Shown: one piece after another, positions 61,570-64,000 of the stretch
Numbering within the stretch: position 1 is the first letter of the stretch
Layout: each line of letters begins with the position of its first letter
Assembly: GCA_937898715.1 (NCBI GenBank)
Contig: CALEKA010000064.1
Span: 1-64,000 of the forward strand
Length of the DNA: 64,000 nucleotides
Direction: 5' to 3'
Source of the DNA: an uncultured Prevotella sp.
Lineage (GTDB): Bacteria; Bacteroidota; Bacteroidia; Bacteroidales; Bacteroidaceae
Position numbers and translations under genes: made by a program
Notes under the pieces: generated by a model
The model's database searches: none
Seen by the model: the letters and a program-made list of their open reading frames with translations, nothing else
What the model was told of the DNA's origin: nothing

Positions 61570-61964
61570 GAGCGTCTGAATACGTATTTTACTAAAAGAA
61601 AGTTGACGGGCACGGCTATGGCAAACACCGGGATGGGCGCCAGCGCCGAGCGCACACCGAGCCACAGAAAGAGATTGAGCAGGCTGATGTGGAGCAGATA
61701 ATTCACACCGTGAGCACCCGCCATGCCTGCAAGTTTGCGCCATGAAGGGGCGGAGTGGAAAGTGAAGTAGGCAGTCAGGTAGAAGTTTGCTACGAAACTC
61801 ACCACGTAGCCCACCGTGTAGGCCACGCTCAGCGGCATCCATCCGCGCAGCAAGAGGTAAAGCCCATAGTGGAGCGCTGTGGCAAATACGCCCACGCCTA
61901 CGAAGCGCATAAAAGCCCATCGAGGATGGCTCAGTATGCGGTGAAAACGAGATTTCTCAGTCAT
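61566..61964 (-). CDS. GtrA-like flippase
   Basis: A 132-residue protein with four membrane helices (MRFVGVGVFATALHYGLYLLL, VAYTVGYVVSFVANFYLTAYFTF, HGVNYLLHISLLNLFLWLGV and PVFAIAVPVNFLLVKYVF). The YFTF and FVANFYL region marks the GtrA family, which is thought to flip undecaprenyl-phosphate sugars across the inner membrane. It overlaps the upstream glycosyltransferase by 8 bases and the downstream GtrB-like gene by 4 bases, so the three are translated together. Confidence 0.92.
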   Translation of the reverse strand: MTEKSRFHRILSHPRWAFMRFVGVGVFATALHYGLYLLLRGWMPLSVAYTVGYVVSFVANFYLTAYFTFHSAPSWRKLAGMAGAHGVNYLLHISLLNLFLWLGVRSALAPIPVFAIAVPVNFLLVKYVFRRS

Positions 61965-63711
61965 GGGCAGAGGTAAGGGGCTGGAAGCGATAGAGCTTGA
62001 TGTATTTATGGTCGTCGCAGCTGCGGCGGTGGAAGTCTTTTACCAATGTGGTGCGTAGGGTAGGGTAACGCTGTTCGAAAGCTTCGATGTCGTCGTTTCC
62101 CACAAGAAGCAATCCCTCCTGCGGATGGAAGGCTTCGAAGGGCACTACGCGGTCGCCCAAGTAGAAATTTGCGGTGAAAGGATGGAGCGGATTGCCCGGC
62201 GTGAAGTCGGTGCGGAAGGAATATATGCGGCCTTTGGGAGCCAATTGCTCCACATATTGTGCCACGCAGAGGTCGCTCTTCGTGTTGAGCACCAAGGGTT
62301 GATACAGTCCGTCGAGGGCAAAGAATATGCTGAACACAAGGATGAACATGCCCATGAGTGGGCTTTTTCGTCCGTTCTTAGCATATAGCGCAATGGCCAA
62401 CACGGGCATTAGCATAGCCACCCATCCCATCATGGTGAGCGGAGCATGAGCCAATGCGTTGTACATGGCAAGATTTTCTGCCGCATGTCGTCCATGGTTC
62501 ACGATCTGCTCTGGTATTATTCCGATTCGTAGCGAGATGAATGCCAATGTGAGCAAAGCAGAAATTCCCACCAGCGTCCAACAGAAGACTGCAAGCACGC
62601 GGCCATGATTCTCTTTCAGCCATACCACACACTCAGCCATGAAGTACGCTAAAAAAGGATAGATGGGCAGCAAATACACGCTACGCTTGCTCTTCGGTAT
62701 GCAGTAGAACACGAAGATTATCACAAGGCTCAGCAGCGAAAACAATCGCGTGCGATCCATGCCTTGCACTCGTTCCCAGCATGAGTGGAGCTGAACTTTC
62801 AGACTGCTCTTGTTCCATCTCAACTTTCGCCATTCTACGACGAAGAGCGTCATCAAGGCAAGCAGCGTATAAGGCACCATTCCCGCCACGACCGTCATCA
62901 CATTGTACGTCCACGGGTTGACATGGCTATCGTACGACATTTTTCCAAGCAGGCGGAGCACATTCTCCTCGTAAATGAGGTGGAGAAACTTGTCGCCACC
63001 TTCTCTCCAAGCCGCTACATACCACGCCATGGGAAGCACACAAGAGAGTAATCCCACACCTATCAGTTTGAGCAAAGGCTGCCAAAGCCCTAAGCCCCTC
63101 ATCCAGCAATAGACGAGCACCACGAGGCAAGGCAGCGCAGCACCTACAGGCCCCTTCGTGAGGAAAGCTCCGCTCAAGCAGAGCACGGCCAACCAGGGCA
63201 CGCGCTTCATTCCGCGCTCCGTCCACTGATAAAGCGCATAGAGCGAGAGCACCATCATGCAGGTGAGCACCATGTCTACTCGGCAAGCCACGCCAGCGCG
63301 GTGCACTTCAAAGTTGCTCAGCAAGATGAGGCTGCTTATAAGTGCCAACCCCGCGCCTCTACGCCGAGCATAGAAGCGAAATCCTGCTAATGTCATCATG
63401 CTTAGCGCAATGGCAGAAGGCATTCGCGAGGAGTATTCCGTAACAGTGCCAAAGGGCAACGAGCACAGCGCCACCAACCAGTGAAAAAACGGCGGCTTAT
63501 AAGCCATATCAATGCCATTATTAATAGGCAGCACCCAGTTGCCCTCCTTCAGCATCGACAGTGCTACCACCGCCTCTCTCGGTTCACCACGCGTATTAAA
63601 TAGCGTATCGCCCAAGAAGAGAAACAGCGAGAGCAAGCATACTAAGGCAAGCAGCCAAGTGAGTTTGTTTATATCAATAATCTCCCTAAGATTGTTAGTA
63701 GATAAATTCAT
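61957..63711 (-). CDS. ArnT-like GT-C membrane glycosyltransferase (PMT / GT83-type)
   Basis: About 584 residues from ATG 63711 (MNLSTNNLREIIDINKL). A TTG further up is possible but less likely. A first helix is followed by the GT-C acidic motif LFNTRGEPREAVVALSMLKEGNWVLPINNG, with the key Glu in GEPRE. MAYKPPFFHWLVAL and about ten more helices follow, then a soluble C-terminal domain. ArnT enzymes move a sugar from undecaprenyl phosphate to lipid A; relatives modify O-antigen, glycans or proteins. With GtrA and GtrB directly downstream, the cassette contains loading, flipping and transfer steps. A -7 box TATTTTTG (minus strand, 63730-63737) is upstream without a well-placed TTG. Confidence 0.9.
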   Translation of the reverse strand: MNLSTNNLREIIDINKLTWLLALVCLLSLFLFLGDTLFNTRGEPREAVVALSMLKEGNWVLPINNGIDMAYKPPFFHWLVALCSLPFGTVTEYSSRMPSAIALSMMTLAGFRFYARRRGAGLALISSLILLSNFEVHRAGVACRVDMVLTCMMVLSLYALYQWTERGMKRVPWLAVLCLSGAFLTKGPVGAALPCLVVLVYCWMRGLGLWQPLLKLIGVGLLSCVLPMAWYVAAWREGGDKFLHLIYEENVLRLLGKMSYDSHVNPWTYNVMTVVAGMVPYTLLALMTLFVVEWRKLRWNKSSLKVQLHSCWERVQGMDRTRLFSLLSLVIIFVFYCIPKSKRSVYLLPIYPFLAYFMAECVVWLKENHGRVLAVFCWTLVGISALLTLAFISLRIGIIPEQIVNHGRHAAENLAMYNALAHAPLTMMGWVAMLMPVLAIALYAKNGRKSPLMGMFILVFSIFFALDGLYQPLVLNTKSDLCVAQYVEQLAPKGRIYSFRTDFTPGNPLHPFTANFYLGDRVVPFEAFHPQEGLLLVGNDDIEAFEQRYPTLRTTLVKDFHRRSCDDHKYIKLYRFQPLTSAHD

Positions 63712-64000
63712 TGTATGATTAGTTTTCTGCAAAAATACGAGAATTTTATGATAAAAAATAGTCTAAGGCAAACGCAAATATGGTATGAAGCTATTAATCT
63801 TACATGTAACCATTTGAGAATTGTCTTTGCCTTATCTCAAAATCATTGTCCATCTGTCAATAGATGCTTATTCCCCCATTGCTGATAGGTCACCCATCGA
63901 CGGAATAGTCCATTCTAAATCCGAAATGTAGATGTGAATACTTTATCACATGCCCACGAGACAAAGAAGACTTTCTTTAGAGAAAACTTGAAATCTTAAA
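63712..64000. other. Intergenic end of the window
   Basis: No gene seen. A fragment CATTCTAAATCCGAAATGTAG at 63911-63931 (shown here only in part, key bases AAATCCGAAA) is a single end of the AAGTTTCGGATTT family. The rest is AT-rich and unassigned. Confidence 0.5.

Noticed and set aside
61570..61920. N-terminal extension of the GtrB-like protein by 117 residues
   Set aside because: It would be read out of frame through GtrA. The ATGA overlap start gives a complete GT2 domain.

Overview
The window looks like a chromosomal segment from a Bacteroidota member, most likely of the order Bacteroidales and of Prevotellaceae type. I infer this from several things. Promoters fit the Bacteroidota pattern TTG-N19..21-TAnnTTTG. 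The gene order LOG-DUF4271-hemD-rnpA-yidD and acpP-fabF-rnc is typical of the group. The window has a TonB-dependent receptor followed by a DUF5689 lipoprotein, a fused SpmA/SpmB protein, a one-component TPR/LuxR-like regulator and many large secreted proteins with adhesin-type domains. The species cannot be fixed from the sequence alone. I see no phage, conjugative or CRISPR region.

Layout. 1-839: non-coding element A. 840-8850 (minus): a secreted GH95 fucosidase, queG, an M16 peptidase, an oligosaccharide flippase and SpmAB. 9066-11088 (plus): a small XRE regulator, ruvB and ybeY. 11675-24558 (minus): three large secreted proteins, namely a 2195-residue HagA/gingipain-adhesin-like protein, an M6 metallopeptidase and a PPC-like repeat protein. 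24559-28268: palindromic repeats, a 32-base C tract, a TPR/HTH regulator and element B. 28269-34082: an OB-fold secreted protein and a 1504-residue papain-like peptidase with LamG and PKD domains. 34365-40284: three tRNAs with metK, a LOG protein, DUF4271, hemD, rnpA and yidD. 40823-50162: a TonB-C protein, element C, and a divergent locus that looks built for extracellular nucleic acid use (EEP nuclease, TonB-dependent receptor, two lipoproteins, NUC1 nuclease). 50289-54982: acpP, fabF and an RNase III with a very long disordered tail. 55049-57406: element D and myo-inositol-phosphate synthase. 57709-60303: a DUF5686 outer-membrane protein. 60616-63711 (minus): an overlapping GT-C / GtrA / GtrB cassette for envelope glycan decoration.

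The most unusual content is between the genes. Four non-coding regions of about 500-850 bases (A 202-801, B 27512-28021, C 41408-42254, D 55285-55810) are related. Each opens with a palindromic terminal motif (AAAAAGAGTGAACA, short gap, TGTACACTTTTT), then a tract of alternating purine and pyrimidine, a 22-base tandem array in the middle, and mirror-image features on the other side. At all six well-preserved ends the terminal motif finishes in a TTG that lies exactly 20 bases from an outward-facing -7 box (nAnnTTTG or one change from it). The ends therefore look like outward promoters with a built-in operator. Other intergenic features are paired CGACGCG palindromes (six clusters), elements bounded by AAGTTTCGGATTT, two 9-10-base arrays rich in CTAG, and many short tandem arrays with a period of 22-23 bases, including one in the acpP leader.
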